Below, piece after piece: positions 15,997 through 24,225 of a stretch of 33,549 nucleotides of DNA (position 1 is its first letter; every line of letters starts with the position of its first letter). The stretch is from Candidatus Dadabacteria bacterium (GTDB taxonomy: Bacteria; Desulfobacterota_D; UBA1144; Nemesobacterales; CSP1-2). The notes under the pieces are model-generated. The model did no database searches. It was given only the letters and a program-made list of their open reading frames with translations, and had not been told where the DNA came from. Made by a program: the position numbers and the translations under genes. The DNA lies in the NCBI GenBank assembly GCA_022615255.1, contig JAKEHC010000117.1, forward strand, positions 1-33,549. Direction: 5' to 3'.

Positions 15997-16680
15997 ATGC
16001 CTGAAACAAAATCCCTATTTAACAGAGTTGCGGGTCATTACGATTTCTTAAACACCATATTTAGCTTCGGAATCGATAAATCATGGAGAAATAGACTGGC
16101 TCTGGAAATATGCAGTCCAAAACTCCTACTTGATATAGCGACAGGAACGGGAGAGGTCGCGATTCAGTTTGCAAAGAAGTGGAACGGATGTTATGCAATC
16201 GGTATTGATCCTAGTAGGGAGATGCTTGATCTTGCTCACACAAAACTCGAGAAAACAGGCGTGAATGAAAAAATAGGTCTAGTGGTAGGATTTGCTGAAA
16301 GCCTGCCATTCAAAGATGGTACTTTTGATGCGATAACAACCGCCTTTGGAATTAGGAATACCGTTGATCCTCTTACATCTCTCAAAGAAATGAATAGGGT
16401 TTTAAGACAAGGAGGCACTGCAGGAATCCTTGAATTTGCCGTCCCGAGAAATCGGGTTTTTGCTCATCTTTATATGTCTTACATCAGAAATATGTTTCCA
16501 CTTTTCGGATCGTTTTTTGGAAAGAGAAACGAATATCAGTATCTTGTAGACTCCATTCCCAAGTTCCCACAGAGGGAGCGTTTCAGCAAACTGATGGAAG
16601 AAGCCGCATTTACGGTAAAAAAGCCAATTGAGTTTACAATGGGGACTGTGATTATTTATATTGGATTTAAAAAGGATTAG
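15997..16680 (+). CDS. ubiE: UbiE/MenG quinone-ring C-methyltransferase
   Basis: This SAM-dependent enzyme methylates demethylmenaquinone and/or the ubiquinone precursor. The 227-residue form has the family opening LFNRVAGHYDFLNTIFSFGID, SAM motif I LLDIATGTGEVA (about 44-55), and the later LPFKDGTFDAITTAFGIRN and GTAGILEFAVP blocks. The frame is open 24 codons further upstream, but that part is read from the dispersed repeat, so I chose ATG 15997. No nearby gene tells whether menaquinone or ubiquinone is used. It converges on the luciferase-like gene. Confidence 0.9.
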   Translation: MPETKSLFNRVAGHYDFLNTIFSFGIDKSWRNRLALEICSPKLLLDIATGTGEVAIQFAKKWNGCYAIGIDPSREMLDLAHTKLEKTGVNEKIGLVVGFAESLPFKDGTFDAITTAFGIRNTVDPLTSLKEMNRVLRQGGTAGILEFAVPRNRVFAHLYMSYIRNMFPLFGSFFGKRNEYQYLVDSIPKFPQRERFSKLMEEAAFTVKKPIEFTMGTVIIYIGFKKD

Positions 16681-16685
16681 AAGTC

Positions 16686-16727
16686 AGAATGGATAATGTG
16701 TAAACCTCAAACTCCTGACTCCATTCT
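16686..16727. terminator. Inverted repeat between convergent ubiE and luciferase-like genes
   Basis: AGAATGGA (16686-16693) is the exact reverse complement of TCCATTCT (16720-16727), and AGTCAG (16682-16687) of CTGACT (16715-16720). The second arm touches the stop codon of the minus-strand gene. It could act as a bidirectional terminator, but no strong T-run follows. The CTCCTGACTCC wording also looks like a low-complexity dispersed repeat. Confidence 0.3.
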
Positions 16728-17739
16728 ATTTCCCAAACGTCTCTAGAATAGCCGTCTGATACCCCTTTACCTCTTCAAAATCCACAAAATAATGAGGCGC
16801 ACTCAGGATTGGTAAGTCTAAATGTCCTCTATATTCCTTGACCTTCTTTCGGCATTCGTCTTTGTCCCCTGCTATGGCAAAGGTTTCAACCATATTGTCA
16901 CTCACGCTTTCAATCATGGATTTAATATCCCTTTTAAAAAAAGCCTCTCTGATTTTTTGAGCCTCTTTCTCAAACTCGTGCATTCTGAATGGAGGTTCAT
17001 ATGTCCGAACTGTGGCGTAAAACGCTATGGTTGCGCGTGCTGCCTGCTTAGCCTGCTTTTTATTATTTGAAACAGCACACGTAATAATTGATGAAACCTC
17101 AAAATCCTTTCGATTTCTCCCTGATCGTTCGAGCCCTATTTTTATACTTTTATTCACCACTTCCTTAATGTATCTGAGTGAACATACAACATGCCCTATG
17201 TACCCGTCTGCAACCTCTCCTGAAGCCTGAGTCATATATCTTCCAACAGCAGCAAGGTAAATAGGGATATTTGAACGGAAGGGTTTGAATGGACGATGAT
17301 AACCTCTGGTATTAATGTTGTAATAATCTCCGACGTAAGAAACAGGCTCACCTAAATGAGATTTATTCGTCATAAGCCTTATAACCTCGATACACTCTTT
17401 CATTCGAGATACAGGCTTTCCATGGATAATCCCATGCCACATCTCGTTTGTGCGCCTTGCCCCTGTTCCAAGCCCAAGAATGAGCCTTCCATTTGAAACC
17501 TCATCAAGGTCAAGTGCAGTAAGTGCTGTTATGAATGGACTTCTCACAAAAGCAAGCGCAACGGCAGTGCCTAGCTTAATCGTTTTCGTAGCCTGCGATA
17601 CAAAGGAGAGTTGTTGGAAAGACGTTCTATATAGCTCCGTAGCCCAGACCGAGTCGAGCCTTGCACCTTCAGCTCCTTTAGCTAGCTCAACCAGGTCGGA
17701 AATGTTTTCAGCATCGAGAATTATCCCAGTGCGCTCCAT
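16726..17739 (-). CDS. Luciferase-like (LLM class, F420-type) oxidoreductase
   Basis: A 337-residue TIM-barrel protein of the bacterial luciferase/methylene-tetrahydromethanopterin reductase superfamily. Visible family blocks are GARLDSVWATELYRT, IKLGTAVALAFVRSPFITALTALDLDEVSNGRLILGLGTG (about 53-92) and IPIYLAAVGRYMTQASGEVADGYIGHV. The cofactor (F420 or FMN) and substrate cannot be assigned, and no F420 synthesis gene is in the window. A good Shine-Dalgarno (GAGGAGAAGGAG) precedes the ATG at 17739. It lies alone between ubiE (convergent) and the end of the ribosomal super-operon, 195 nt away. Confidence 0.85.
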   Translation of the reverse strand: MERTGIILDAENISDLVELAKGAEGARLDSVWATELYRTSFQQLSFVSQATKTIKLGTAVALAFVRSPFITALTALDLDEVSNGRLILGLGTGARRTNEMWHGIIHGKPVSRMKECIEVIRLMTNKSHLGEPVSYVGDYYNINTRGYHRPFKPFRSNIPIYLAAVGRYMTQASGEVADGYIGHVVCSLRYIKEVVNKSIKIGLERSGRNRKDFEVSSIITCAVSNNKKQAKQAARATIAFYATVRTYEPPFRMHEFEKEAQKIREAFFKRDIKSMIESVSDNMVETFAIAGDKDECRKKVKEYRGHLDLPILSAPHYFVDFEEVKGYQTAILETFGK

Positions 17740-17934
17740 AAGCTCCTTCTCCTCGTATTAGTCTGCTACTAATTTACTAAATTCTTGTTGAAATTGAAAT
17801 GAATAAAAATCTATAAGCTAATATTGACTTATGCTATCAGGTAGCGTAAAAACCCGAGGGAAATTATTCCAAAAAATATATATAAATACCAATCAAAGTC
17901 TTATCGCTGGGATTTAAGAATGGAAAAGGCCAGT

Positions 17935-18480
17935 TTATTCGGTTTTCTTCTCAGGACTAGAAACGGCCTCTTCCAGACCTTCTTTAGCCTTCTCTTCTTC
18001 ACCCTCGATTAGACCGAGCTCTTCTGCAGATTCTTTTTTTAAGCTCTTAACTTGAGCCGCTCCCTTTTTACCCTTTGGCTCTTTTAGAGTAGTTTTTGGC
18101 TTCTTTTTGCGCCTGGACTCGAATGCCTCTTCAACAAGCTCTATTAAAGAGATCGGGGCGTTATCTCCCCTCCTTACACCGAGCTTAATTATCCTAGTGT
18201 AACCGCCGGGGCGCTCCTTAAACCTAGAGGCAATCTCTTCAAATAGCTTCTTTAATACCTCTTTTTCTCTAACTACCGCTTGAGCCTGTCTCCGTGCATG
18301 AAGCGTGCCGCGCTTGGCAAGGGTTATTAACTTTTCAGCGATTTTTTTTATTTCTTTAGCCCTTTTATCTGTTGTTTCAATTCTTCCGTGACGCAGGAGG
18401 TCTGTAACCATATTACGAAATAAAGCCTTTCTGTGTTTAGTCACAACGCCTAGTTTTCTTCCAATCCTTCTATGTCTCAT
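17935..18480 (-). CDS. rplQ: Ribosomal protein L17 with charged C-terminal tail
   Basis: Large-subunit protein L17, the last gene of the alpha part of the super-operon. Residues 1-119 are the normal core (MRHRRIGRKLGV, RLIT-like helix, GGYTRIIKLGVRRGDNAP). Residues 120-181 form an added tail alternating Lys-rich and Glu-rich stretches, probably disordered. It starts 18 nt after rpoA. No intrinsic terminator is evident in the 195 nt that follow, although transcription should end there. Confidence 0.97.
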   Translation of the reverse strand: MRHRRIGRKLGVVTKHRKALFRNMVTDLLRHGRIETTDKRAKEIKKIAEKLITLAKRGTLHARRQAQAVVREKEVLKKLFEEIASRFKERPGGYTRIIKLGVRRGDNAPISLIELVEEAFESRRKKKPKTTLKEPKGKKGAAQVKSLKKESAEELGLIEGEEEKAKEGLEEAVSSPEKKTE

Positions 18481-18498
18481 CTGGAAGCCTCCGGGGTA

Positions 18499-19533
18499 TT
18501 AGCTTGATACCCTTTTCTCCTTTGCTCGCTTCGTCTTTTCTACTTCAAAGATCTCCTTATTAAGATCCATGCCAAGGCCAAGACCCAGCTCTCCGAGCCT
18601 GTCTTTTATCTCCATTAGAGAACGCTTGCCGAAGTTTTCAAGATTTAAAAGCTCTTCCTCAGTTTTCTGAATCAAGTCCCCTACGTGATCTATATTTGCT
18701 TTTCTTAGGCAGTTTAAGGATCTAGCCGAAAGGTCCAGATCGTCGATTGTATTAAAAAGTACGCCCTCTGTACCGATTATCTCTTTTTTCTTCTCAACCT
18801 CGACTATAGCGTCAACCTCCTGCTCGTCGAAGTTTATAAACACCCTGAATTGCTCGCGCAGGATTTTAGCCGCATAGGCAAGGGCATCCTCCGGAACGAT
18901 TATCCCATTTGTCCAGATCTCAAGCGTCAGTCTTTCATAGTCAGTTCGTCTTCCAACCCTAGCATTTGTGACATTGTAATCAACCTTCTTTACTGGAGAG
19001 AAAAGAGCGTCTATAGGTATAACACCTATAGCTCTTTGCACATCTCCCCGCCTTTCCACCGGCTCGTAGCCGCGCCCCATTTCCACCGTCATCTTCATCT
19101 CCAGCTTTGCCCCTTCCGAGAGTGTTGCAATTTGATGAGTCGGATTCAGTATCTCAACCTGATGCCCTGTGGTAATGTCGCCCGCTTTGACATCGCATTC
19201 TCCCATAGCGCTAATAGTGAGTATCTGTGGTTCATAGGTATGAATTTTGAGCTCAATACCCTTCAGATTTAAAACGATCTCAGTAACATCCTCTTTAACA
19301 CCGGGTATGGTAGAAAATTCATGAAGCACTCCTTCTATCTTAAGTGACGTTATAGCAGGCCCTTGTATAGAGGAGAGTAATACCCTTCTTAAAGCGTTTC
19401 CAAAAGTAACTCCGTATCCACGCTCTAGGGGCTCACATATGAACTTCCCATAGACTGTACTCGAAGCCTTCTCGTCCTTTTCGAGTTTTTTCGGTCTTAT
19501 AAGATCCTGCCAGTTTCTCTGAAAATCCTTCAC
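18499..19533 (-). CDS. rpoA: RNA polymerase alpha subunit
   Basis: Alpha dimerises to start RNA polymerase assembly and contacts promoter UP elements and activators. The N-terminal domain (about 1-230) includes the dimer-forming YGVTFGNALRRVLLSSIQG; the C-terminal domain (about 255-325) carries the helix-hairpin-helix region FNTIDDLDLSARSLNCLRK and NFGKRSLMEIKDRLGELGL. I propose GTG at 19533, since GGAGGGAGG sits just before it; an in-frame ATG at 19548 lies upstream of that Shine-Dalgarno and would add five residues. Length is about 344 residues. Confidence 0.97.
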   Translation of the reverse strand: MKDFQRNWQDLIRPKKLEKDEKASSTVYGKFICEPLERGYGVTFGNALRRVLLSSIQGPAITSLKIEGVLHEFSTIPGVKEDVTEIVLNLKGIELKIHTYEPQILTISAMGECDVKAGDITTGHQVEILNPTHQIATLSEGAKLEMKMTVEMGRGYEPVERRGDVQRAIGVIPIDALFSPVKKVDYNVTNARVGRRTDYERLTLEIWTNGIIVPEDALAYAAKILREQFRVFINFDEQEVDAIVEVEKKKEIIGTEGVLFNTIDDLDLSARSLNCLRKANIDHVGDLIQKTEEELLNLENFGKRSLMEIKDRLGELGLGLGMDLNKEIFEVEKTKRAKEKRVSS

Positions 19534-19597
19534 CTTGCCTCCCTCCATTTGTTAGTTATAGGGTGCTTTAAAATTAATATTAAGATCAATTTAGCGA

Positions 19598-20230
19598 TCA
19601 AACCCTTGAATAGAATTCTACTATTAACTGCTCTTCTATAGGAAACGTAACATCCCCCCTTTGAGGAAGCCTTTTAATAATCCCCTTGTAGTTCTCTTTA
19701 TTAAGGTCAAGCCAGTCAGCTAGCCCCCTCCTCGCAAGTATTTCGAGTGACTTGTTAATTCTATCTAGTTTCTGACTCCCTTCGCTTATCTCAATAACGT
19801 CACTCAACTTAACCTGATATGATGGAATATCCAGCTTCCTTCCATTAATAAGGATATGGCCATAGCGCACTATCTCTCGTGCCTCCTTTCTAGAGCCTGC
19901 AAAACCAAGACGGTATACTACATTATCAAGCCTTCTTTCCAGCAAAGAAATAAGAAGCTCGCCAGTGATGCCTTTAACACGGGAAGCCCTTTCAAAATAC
20001 CTTCTAAACTGTCTTTCAGTAAGACCATAAACTCGTCTCACCTTCTGCTTCTCTCTAAGTCTTATCCCAAACTCAGAAAATTTGGGACGAGTCAGACCGT
20101 GCTCGCCGGGACCCTGATCAGGACGCCTCTCTACAGCACACTTTTCCGTATAGCACCTCTCCCCTTTGAGGAAAAGCTTCATTCCTTCCCTTCTGCAAAG
20201 CCTGCAAACAGCCCCTGTGTATTTTGCCAA
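19598..20230 (-). CDS. rpsD: Ribosomal protein S4 (zinc-binding form)
   Basis: S4 nucleates 30S assembly on 16S rRNA. The 210 residues have four cysteines near the N-terminus (Cys9, Cys12, Cys26, Cys31), the zinc-binding C+ form, and an S4 RNA-binding domain (LERRLDNVVYRLGFAGSRKEAREIVRYGHILING, about 91-124). The start is TTG, preceded by an excellent Shine-Dalgarno AAGGAGGT about 9 nt upstream. It is separated from rpsK by 78 nt containing a hairpin-forming repeat. Confidence 0.97.
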   Translation of the reverse strand: MAKYTGAVCRLCRREGMKLFLKGERCYTEKCAVERRPDQGPGEHGLTRPKFSEFGIRLREKQKVRRVYGLTERQFRRYFERASRVKGITGELLISLLERRLDNVVYRLGFAGSRKEAREIVRYGHILINGRKLDIPSYQVKLSDVIEISEGSQKLDRINKSLEILARRGLADWLDLNKENYKGIIKRLPQRGDVTFPIEEQLIVEFYSRV

Positions 20231-20248
20231 TTCTTTAAGACCTCCTTT

Positions 20249-20303
20249 GATTCATGATGCACGATTCACGATGGATGAAAGTTTTTATGTGCATCATGCA
20301 TGC
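20249..20303. repeat. Dispersed GTGAATC/GATGCAC repeat with hairpin in the rpsK-rpsD gap
   Basis: CATGATGCAC (20253-20262) is a perfect 10-bp inverted match to GTGCATCATG (20289-20298) with a 26-nt loop. The left arm runs into GATTCACGATGG, which is shared with the element after metF (15909-15949). In the message it would form a stem between the rpsK stop and the rpsD Shine-Dalgarno. Confidence 0.6.
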
Positions 20304-20308
20304 TGTAT

Positions 20309-20692
20309 CTATACCCTTCTTCTTCCAGCGGGCCTGCAGCCGTTATGAGGAATTGGGGTAACATCTCGAATCATCGTAACTCTAAGCCCAGCAGCCTGAA
20401 GAGATCTGATGGCAGGCTCCCTTCCCGGGCCCGGCCCTTTGACATAAACAGAAACGCTTTTCATTCCATGTGCCATTACTTTCCTTGCCGCATCTTCAGC
20501 AGCAATCTGAGCAGCAAACGGAGTCCCTTTTCTCGTGCCCTTAAATCCCTTTGCCCCGCTGCTCGACCATGCAATAACGTTTCCCTGATTGTCACTTATT
20601 GTAATTATTGTGTTATTGAAAGTAGCTTGAATGTGAGCTACTCCTTGATCTGCGAACTTTTTGCTCTTTTTAGCCGTCTTTTTCTTAGCCAA
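20309..20692 (-). CDS. rpsK: Ribosomal protein S11
   Basis: Small-subunit platform protein, 127 residues. Family blocks AHIQATFNNTIITISD, AWSSSGAKGFKGTRKGTPFAAQ and PGPGREPAIRSLQAAGLRVTMIRDVTPIPHNGCRP are complete, ending in the usual RRRV. The start is TTG with GGAGG 6 nt upstream. It follows rpsM by 14 nt. Confidence 0.97.
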   Translation of the reverse strand: MAKKKTAKKSKKFADQGVAHIQATFNNTIITISDNQGNVIAWSSSGAKGFKGTRKGTPFAAQIAAEDAARKVMAHGMKSVSVYVKGPGPGREPAIRSLQAAGLRVTMIRDVTPIPHNGCRPAGRRRV

Positions 20693-20706
20693 CCCTCACC
20701 TCCAGT

Positions 20707-21087
20707 TTAGCCCTTAAGCTTTTTCTTTTTTGTAATCGCTGTGCCTTTAGGCCCCTTTCTCGTTCTAGCATTAGAACGGGTCCTTTGTCCACGAACAGGA
20801 AGGCCGAGTTTATGTCTCATTCCTTTATAACAGCTTATTTCAAGCAGACGCTTGATATTAGTCTGAACCTCTTTTCGTAACTCACCCTCAACCGTGTAAT
20901 CCCTTTCGATTATATCCCTAATTTTGGCAACCTCTTGTTCGCTTAAGTCCTTGGATCGCCTATTTAGGTCAACATCAGCACTTGCAAGGATTTTCCTCGA
21001 GGTCAGCCTGCCAATCCCATAAATGTACGTAAGGCCAACTTCAACCCTTTTATTCGGTGGAATATCTACACCCGCTATTCTTGGCAT
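20707..21087 (-). CDS. rpsM: Ribosomal protein S13
   Basis: Small-subunit head protein that contacts tRNA and the 50S subunit, 126 residues. It shows MPRIAGVDIPPNKRVEVGLTYIYGIG, the helix-two-turn-helix region, and the tRNA-contacting tail GLPVRGQRTRSNARTRKGP. The ATG has GGAGG 7 nt upstream. It starts 11 nt after rpmJ, the usual order in the alpha operon. Confidence 0.97.
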   Translation of the reverse strand: MPRIAGVDIPPNKRVEVGLTYIYGIGRLTSRKILASADVDLNRRSKDLSEQEVAKIRDIIERDYTVEGELRKEVQTNIKRLLEISCYKGMRHKLGLPVRGQRTRSNARTRKGPKGTAITKKKKLKG

Positions 21088-21098
21088 CCCATTACCTC

Positions 21099-21212
21099 CT
21101 AACCTTGTTTTTGCATATGCTTCTTGTTCTCACATATTATGCGGATGGCGCCACGTCTTTTTATTATCTTGCATTTATCACAAATTTTCTTCACCGAAGC
21201 CCTTACTTTCAA
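21099..21212 (-). CDS. rpmJ: Ribosomal protein L36 (short gene, TTG start)
   Basis: A 37-residue protein starting MKVRASVKKICDKCKIIKRR and ending in HMQKQG, a clear L36. Zinc ligands Cys11, Cys14, Cys27 and His32 are all present, so this is the zinc-binding form. The start codon is TTG at 21212, preceded by GAGGAGG at 7 nt spacing. It is easily missed because of its length and start codon. It lies between infA and rpsM, its standard place. Confidence 0.95.
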   Translation of the reverse strand: MKVRASVKKICDKCKIIKRRGAIRIICENKKHMQKQG

Positions 21213-21254
21213 TCTAGATTCCTCCTCTTTTATCTCCTCTTTATTAAAGTATCA

Positions 21255-21476
21255 CTACTTCTTTAGTCTATATATGATTCTTCCCTTAGTCAGGTCATAT
21301 GGTGATAACTCCACCCTTACCTTATCCCCTGGGAGAATCCTGATGAAATTAGTCCTCATTTTTCCAGAAACATAAGCAAGTATCTTAGGACCACCTTCAA
21401 TCTCTACTCTAAACATTGCATTTGGAAGCGCCTCGATCACTGTACCCTCAAACTCTATTCTTTCCTCCTTCGCCAT
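21255..21476 (-). CDS. infA: Translation initiation factor IF-1
   Basis: A 73-residue OB-fold protein that occupies the ribosomal A site during initiation. The sequence IEFEGTVIEALPNAMFRVEIEGG, then AYVSGKMRTNFIRILPGDKVRVELSPYDLTKGRI, is the complete family pattern. It begins 7 nt after map and is 42 nt upstream of rpmJ, as in many spc-alpha junctions. Confidence 0.97.
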   Translation of the reverse strand: MAKEERIEFEGTVIEALPNAMFRVEIEGGPKILAYVSGKMRTNFIRILPGDKVRVELSPYDLTKGRIIYRLKK

Positions 21477-21483
21477 AACCCCC

Positions 21484-22251
21484 TCACCCTCTTAGCTCGG
21501 TCAAAATCATGGGACCATCCTCAAGAATTGCAACAGTATGCTCAAAATGGGCAGAAAGCGTACCATCTACAGTCACAGCAGTCCAGCCATCGCCTAAAAC
21601 CTTGACTTCTGGTCCTCCAACATTCACCATTGGCTCAATTGCTATTACCATTCCTGGCTTTAGTCTTATGCCCCTTCCCCAATGCCCATTTTCTGGAACA
21701 AAATTTGGCACCTGCGGCTCCTCGTGAAGCTTCCTTCCAATCCCATGCCCTACAAACGCCCTTACAACTGAAAATCCCTCCTTCTCGACACTACTCTGAA
21801 TAGCCTGAGAAATGTCGAATAGTCTTCCTGACGGTCGAGCCATTTTTATTCCCTCATACAGAGAATCCCTCGCGACTCGAAGAAGGCCATCGGCAAGCTG
21901 AGATATTTTACCAACCGGCACAGTCTTCGCTGAATCGCCGTAGAATCCATTAAGACACACACCAAAATCCAAGCTTACAATATCCCCCTCTTTCAAAATC
22001 TTATTCTTCGATGGAATTCCATGCACAACCTCTTCATTAATGGCAAAACAAACAGATGCAGGAAAACCTCGGTACCCTTTAAAAGCCGGTATGGCTCCCT
22101 TCTTTAAAGTAATATCCTCAGCAATCATATCTAGGTCCCATGTAGAAACACCAGGCTTAGCTTCCACTTGAAGTTTATCTAACACCTCGATAACGACTTC
22201 TGAAGCTCTTTTAATCTTTTCTATCTCTTCCTTGCTCTTTAAATAAACCAT
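21484..22251 (-). CDS. map: Methionine aminopeptidase, type I
   Basis: It removes the initiator methionine from nascent proteins. The 255-residue chain has all five metal ligands: Asp95 (SLDFG), Asp106 (YGDSAKT), His169 (VGHGIG), Glu206 (AIEPMVN) and Glu237 (HFEHT), plus His77 in the substrate pocket. There is no N-terminal zinc-finger extension. Its ATG directly abuts the adk stop (TAGATG), implying translational coupling. Confidence 0.96.
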   Translation of the reverse strand: MVYLKSKEEIEKIKRASEVVIEVLDKLQVEAKPGVSTWDLDMIAEDITLKKGAIPAFKGYRGFPASVCFAINEEVVHGIPSKNKILKEGDIVSLDFGVCLNGFYGDSAKTVPVGKISQLADGLLRVARDSLYEGIKMARPSGRLFDISQAIQSSVEKEGFSVVRAFVGHGIGRKLHEEPQVPNFVPENGHWGRGIRLKPGMVIAIEPMVNVGGPEVKVLGDGWTAVTVDGTLSAHFEHTVAILEDGPMILTELRG

Positions 22252-22902
22252 CTAACCAATACCTTTCAAAACCTTTTCGATCCTTGAAAAAACATCATCA
22301 ATTGTGCCTAACCCGTCAATCCTCTTTAAGATTCCTCCTCTTTTATAAAATTTCTTTATGGGCTCGGTCTGCCTTCGGTATACCTCAAGTCTTGTTCTTA
22401 TAACATCCTCGCTGTCGTCATCCCTTTGATAAAGCCCGCCTCCACATTTGTTACAATACCCCATATTTGTAGGGGGATCATAAATAATATGATACATCGA
22501 GCCACATTTTTCGCAAACACGCCTGCCGCTTATTCTTTTAACGATCTCTTCGTCGCTAAGCTCGATTGAGATCACGCTGTCAATCTTTTGTCCCTCCTTA
22601 CTAAGCATATTGTCAAGTGCCTCTGCTTGCTCTATTGTCCTCGGAAATCCGTCAAATAGAAACCCCTTTTTTGAATCCTTATCCGAAATCCTCTCCCTTA
22701 TTATTCCGATTATTACATTATCAGGAACCAACTCACCTTTATCCATATATGATTTTGCGAGCTTTCCAAGCTCGGTCCCTTCTTTGACAGAAGCCCTCAA
22801 AATATCCCCAGTAGAGACATGAAGAAAGTTATACTTTTGAGAGATTTTAGCCGCCTGTGTGCCCTTTCCAACACCTGGTGGTCCAAAAATTATAAATATC
22901 AT
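22252..22902 (-). CDS. adk: Adenylate kinase with zinc-binding LID
   Basis: It interconverts ATP and AMP with two ADP. The 216-residue long form shows the P-loop GPPGVGKGT (7-15), the AMP-site DGFPRT (84-89) and a LID domain with four cysteines (Cys130, Cys133, Cys150, Cys153), a structural zinc site common outside enterics. It starts 3 nt after secY, a typical spc-operon arrangement. Confidence 0.97.
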   Translation of the reverse strand: MIFIIFGPPGVGKGTQAAKISQKYNFLHVSTGDILRASVKEGTELGKLAKSYMDKGELVPDNVIIGIIRERISDKDSKKGFLFDGFPRTIEQAEALDNMLSKEGQKIDSVISIELSDEEIVKRISGRRVCEKCGSMYHIIYDPPTNMGYCNKCGGGLYQRDDDSEDVIRTRLEVYRRQTEPIKKFYKRGGILKRIDGLGTIDDVFSRIEKVLKGIG

Positions 22903-22905
22903 GAA

Positions 22906-24225
22906 TTACGCTCCATATCTTCTAGGTCCTTTCATTCCCCTTTTTCTTATGAATCCTTCATAACTATGAGTGATCAGGAAAGACTCAATCTGCTGCACGG
23001 TGTCTAGAGTCACGCCCACAACGATAAGTAGTGAAGTCCCGCCGAAGAAAAAGGGAATATTAAAAGGCGCTCCTTGAAGAATAGACGGAAGCACACACAC
23101 AGCCGCAACGTACATTGCCCCGATGAAGGTGATCCTTCCAAGAATCTTCTCAATATACTCCGCCGTCTTCCTTCCTGGTCTAATCCCAGGTATAAAGCCG
23201 CCGTTTTTTCTAAGATTGTCGGCGAGATCATCCGGGTTGTATATAACAGCTGTATAAAAGTAAGCAAAAAATATTATTAAGGCGGCATATATAACATTGT
23301 AAAAAAAACTCTCTTGTAGGAATATATCCGTGATATCCCTTAAGAATGGTATATTGACAAAACTGAGTATGGTTGCCGGAAAAATTAAAAGCGAGGAGGC
23401 GAAAATAGGGGGAATGACACCGGCTGTATTTACCTTAAGTGGAAGATGTGATGCCTGACCTCCATACACCTTTCTTCCCACTACCCGCCTTGGATATTGA
23501 ACAGGAATTTTTCTATAGGACCTCTCAACATATACTATTACGCCCACGACAAGCGCCATAAAAACTAAAAGGAGAAGTATTCCGAATACTGTAAGCTCAC
23601 CGCTTTCGACGAGTCTTACAGAGTCCCATAGACCGGCTGGCATTCCTGTAATAATAGAAGCCGCAATTATAAGAGATATACCGTTTCCTATACCCCGCTC
23701 GGAGATCTGCTCGCCTATCCACATTACGAAAAGGGTTCCAGCCGTGAGCGTGATAACAGTTGTAAATCTAAACATCCATCCTGGATCTCTAACAACGGAA
23801 GCACCTGAACCAAGTCCACCTTCGAGTGTAGTGGCGAGCATGAGTCCCTGAATAATACATATCAGCACAGTGCCATAGCGTGAGTACTGGTTGATTTTCC
23901 TCCTTCCCGCCTCGCCTTCCTTTTGCATCGCCTCAAGAGTAGGAAACGCCTTGACAAGAAGCGACATGATAATCGAAGAGGTAATGTAAGGCATTACGCC
24001 CAGTGCGAAGATGGAGGCTCTCTCAAGTGCACCGCCTGAAAACAGGTTCAGTATGTCGAAGATTGTTCCTTTTGTCTGCTCGAAAAGCTTTATAAGCTCT
24101 TCAGGGTTAATTCCAGGTGTGGGAACAAATACACCCAATCTATAAACAACAAGCATTAAGGCGGCAAAGAGAAGCCTTCTGTTAAGCTCCGGAATCTTAG
24201 GTATAGCTCCTATATTCCTACTCAT
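22906..24225 (-). CDS. secY: SecY preprotein translocase channel
   Basis: SecY forms the membrane channel for secretion and membrane insertion. The 439-residue sequence has ten predicted helices. Recognisable blocks are LGVMPYITSSIIMSLL, ISERGIGNGISLIIAASI and the cytoplasmic loop NNPDDLADNLRKNGGFIPGIRPGRKT-like region near 335-355. The ATG overlaps the rplO stop by 4 nt and adk follows after 3 nt, so translation across all three is tightly linked. Confidence 0.97.
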   Translation of the reverse strand: MSRNIGAIPKIPELNRRLLFAALMLVVYRLGVFVPTPGINPEELIKLFEQTKGTIFDILNLFSGGALERASIFALGVMPYITSSIIMSLLVKAFPTLEAMQKEGEAGRRKINQYSRYGTVLICIIQGLMLATTLEGGLGSGASVVRDPGWMFRFTTVITLTAGTLFVMWIGEQISERGIGNGISLIIAASIITGMPAGLWDSVRLVESGELTVFGILLLLVFMALVVGVIVYVERSYRKIPVQYPRRVVGRKVYGGQASHLPLKVNTAGVIPPIFASSLLIFPATILSFVNIPFLRDITDIFLQESFFYNVIYAALIIFFAYFYTAVIYNPDDLADNLRKNGGFIPGIRPGRKTAEYIEKILGRITFIGAMYVAAVCVLPSILQGAPFNIPFFFGGTSLLIVVGVTLDTVQQIESFLITHSYEGFIRKRGMKGPRRYGA

